DNA from: Thalassospira xianhensis MCCC 1A02616
GTDB taxonomy: Bacteria; Pseudomonadota; Alphaproteobacteria; Rhodospirillales; Thalassospiraceae
Direction: 5' to 3'
Assembly: GCF_003326475.1 (NCBI RefSeq)
Contig: NZ_JPWA01000015.1
Location: forward strand, 53,256 to 117,255
DNA length: 64,000 nt
In this document: positions 62,690-64,000 of the stretch, one piece after another
Numbering within the stretch: position 1 is the stretch's first letter
Layout: every line of letters starts with the position of its first letter
The notes under the pieces: generated by a model
The model's input: the letters and a program-made list of their open reading frames with translations, nothing else
Told to the model about the DNA's origin: nothing
The model's database searches: none
Position numbers and translations under genes: made by a program

Positions 62690-63298
62690 ATGGAACAGGA
62701 CAGAGCAGTGGAACTGATCCTGATCGAGCTGATCAGCTCGCGCATTTGCCACGACCTTGTCGGGCCGGTGGGGGCTGTGAATGCCGGTGCAGAACTGATG
62801 GGGGAAGCTGGTGTTGCCGATGATGAGGCGCTTGCGCTGATGCGCAAAAGCGGGCTTGAGGCCGCGCGTCGTTTACAATTGTTCCGGCTGGCATTCGGTC
62901 GCGCGGGCAACAGTGTTGATACAAAATCGATGCGTGATGCGGTTGCCCAGAGTTTCGAGGCCGAAGGCAAGGTGACCTTGCAATGGGACGAGATTGGAAT
63001 TGATCCAGCTCATGGACGGCTTGTGCTTAATATGGTGATGTTGGCCCGTGAAGCCCTGCCGTTTGGCGGGGATATCCGTGTGACGCGCGAATCCGAAGGC
63101 AGAATTACGGTTAATGCGGCGGGTAAACGGGCGGCATTCCGGCCGGATATCGAAAATGTCATGAAAAACGAAGTGTCGCCGGAAGAGCTTGATCCCCGGA
63201 CCGTGCATGGCTTTTTCCTGCGAAATCTTGCGCATCGGACCGGTGGTGCGCTTTCGGTCTTGCAAGACGACGGAAATGTTGCATTGATCTATGATTAA
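62690..63298 (+). CDS. chpT: Histidine phosphotransferase ChpT
   Basis: A 202-residue dimeric phosphotransferase resembling a degenerate histidine kinase. The phospho-accepting histidine is His21 in LISSRICHDLVGPVGAVN, a helical hairpin follows, and a Bergerat-like fold without ATP-binding glycines forms the rest. In Caulobacter ChpT relays phosphate from CckA to CtrA and CpdR. Here it directly precedes cheA, so it may also serve chemotaxis. GGAGA is 10 bases ahead of the start. Confidence 0.9.
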   Translation: MEQDRAVELILIELISSRICHDLVGPVGAVNAGAELMGEAGVADDEALALMRKSGLEAARRLQLFRLAFGRAGNSVDTKSMRDAVAQSFEAEGKVTLQWDEIGIDPAHGRLVLNMVMLAREALPFGGDIRVTRESEGRITVNAAGKRAAFRPDIENVMKNEVSPEELDPRTVHGFFLRNLAHRTGGALSVLQDDGNVALIYD

Positions 63299-63439
63299 AA
63301 AAAAGACCTGCGGGTCTGGTAATACCGTGTGCTAGGTTCTACGTAAGTAACGGATTGAACGTGTGTTTCGCGCACTGGTCGTAGGGATGGGCGTTCCTGT
63401 TCCGGCAGCGTCTGACTGTCGGAGATGTGGAGGGGGTAT

Positions 63440-64000
63440 ATGGACGATCTTTTAAGTGAATTCCTGACAGAGACTTCGGAAAGCCTGTCTACGCTTGACG
63501 TCGAACTGGTGAAACTGGAGCAAAATCCGAATGATCCGGATATTCTGTCGAATATTTTCCGCCTGGTGCACACCATTAAAGGGACTTGCGGGTTCCTTGG
63601 TTTGCCACGACTGGAAGCTGTTGCGCATGCCGGTGAAAACGTGCTCGGCAAAATTCGCGACGGTGAACTGGTCGTAACGCCGGATGCGGTGACGCTCGTT
63701 CTTGAGTCCATCGACACCATCAAATATCTGCTGAGCGAGCTTGAGCAGAACGAAACAGAACCGGACGGCAACGATGCCGATCTGATCGCGCGGCTTAACC
63801 ATTTTGCCGATACCGGCACGATCATGGGAGGTAGCGCCGCACCGGCAGCAGCCGCCCCGGTCGAGGAAGCACCCGCCGAAGAAGTGCCGATGACTGACGA
63901 CGAACGGTTACAGGCAATTTTCGATGCGACCGAAGTCGATCCCGATATTCAGGAACCGGAGCCAGAGCCCGAGAAACCCGCACCGGCGGCAGCCCCGCCA
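63440..64000 (+). CDS. cheA: Chemotaxis histidine kinase CheA (partial, C-terminus off the right edge)
   Basis: The first 187 residues of CheA. The N-terminal HPt domain contains the phosphorylated His44 in IFRLVHTIKGTCGFLGL, and the following acidic and proline/alanine-rich linker (EEAPAEEVP; EPEPEPEKPAP) connects to the P2/dimer/kinase domains outside the window. AGGGGG lies just before the ATG. The remaining che genes are expected to the right. It follows chpT by about 140 bases. Confidence 0.96.
   Translation, partial: MDDLLSEFLTETSESLSTLDVELVKLEQNPNDPDILSNIFRLVHTIKGTCGFLGLPRLEAVAHAGENVLGKIRDGELVVTPDAVTLVLESIDTIKYLLSELEQNETEPDGNDADLIARLNHFADTGTIMGGSAAPAAAAPVEEAPAEEVPMTDDERLQAIFDATEVDPDIQEPEPEPEKPAPAAAPP

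Noticed and set aside
62201..62752. A 183-residue protein from the extended DUF3553 frame
   Set aside because: Only the last 61 residues match the family; the extension has no start site and overlaps chpT on the other strand.
1..64000. CRISPR array, tRNA or rRNA genes
   Set aside because: No regularly spaced identical repeats and no cloverleaf or rRNA-like segments were seen on either strand.

Overview
The window looks like a chromosomal segment of a marine alphaproteobacterium of the Rhodospirillales, most likely Thalassospira or a close relative. The evidence is moderately high GC, a ChpT-type phosphotransferase next to cheA, class II DAHP synthase, DUF3553, DUF3422, a TRAP-rich transporter set and ACC deaminase with a divergent Lrp regulator. 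The genus is an inference from gene content; there is no rRNA or tRNA in the window to confirm it. About 60 protein genes are packed on both strands. No CRISPR array, prophage or intact insertion sequence is visible. The first gene (dppF) and the last (cheA) are cut by the window edges.

Layout. 1-5.6 kb: peptide/nickel-type ABC importer dppABCDF (minus strand). 6.0-8.2 kb: two tandem threonine aldolase paralogues. 8.3-11.2 kb: tldD and a DUF3422 protein, divergent. 11.2-13.8 kb: a small accessory patch with a Fic-domain protein preceded by phased direct repeats, an orphan PD-(D/E)XK nuclease-like gene and transposon-type palindromic scars. 13.8-16.5 kb: heme A synthase, a siroheme synthase N-domain protein and assimilatory APS reductase. 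16.7-20.4 kb: a compact three-gene module of a zinc-ribbon TackOD1 protein with a degenerate GGDEF-like end, a family 2 polysaccharide synthase and a membrane fusion protein. 20.4-21.4 kb: a decayed copy of the 3' end of dgt followed by non-coding DNA, then intact dgt. 23.6-26.8 kb: glutathione reductase, AcdR-like regulator and ACC deaminase (acdS). 27-32 kb: a gluconate regulon with a gntK-dctP-dctQ-dctM operon under twin LacI-type operators beside its regulator gene.

32-38.4 kb: IMPACT family protein, TauE/SafE permease, class II DAHP synthase, an uncharacterised protein with a FliM-like tail, and a YbjQ / YbjQ-M48 peptidase operon. 38.5-43 kb: nadE-gltX-cysS. 43-49.6 kb: carboxymuconolactone decarboxylase-like protein with a MerR regulator, a Tat-exported aldo/keto reductase with DUF6064, LysE and FrnE proteins, and citramalate synthase. 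49.7-57.5 kb: SDR/AraC pair, trmJ, rpsD with a structured leader, a large MscS channel, and grxD, rarD and bolA. 57.9-64 kb: a Glyoxalase_8-type protein translationally coupled to a DUF123 GIY-YIG protein, an FAD monooxygenase, moaA, a conserved unknown, DUF3553, chpT and the start of cheA.

The segments most worth a second look are the TackOD1 / glycosyltransferase / HlyD module with the dgt scar beside it, the Fic gene with its repeated operator-like array, the gluconate TRAP regulon, the YbjQ-M48 fusion operon, and the structured rpsD leader.
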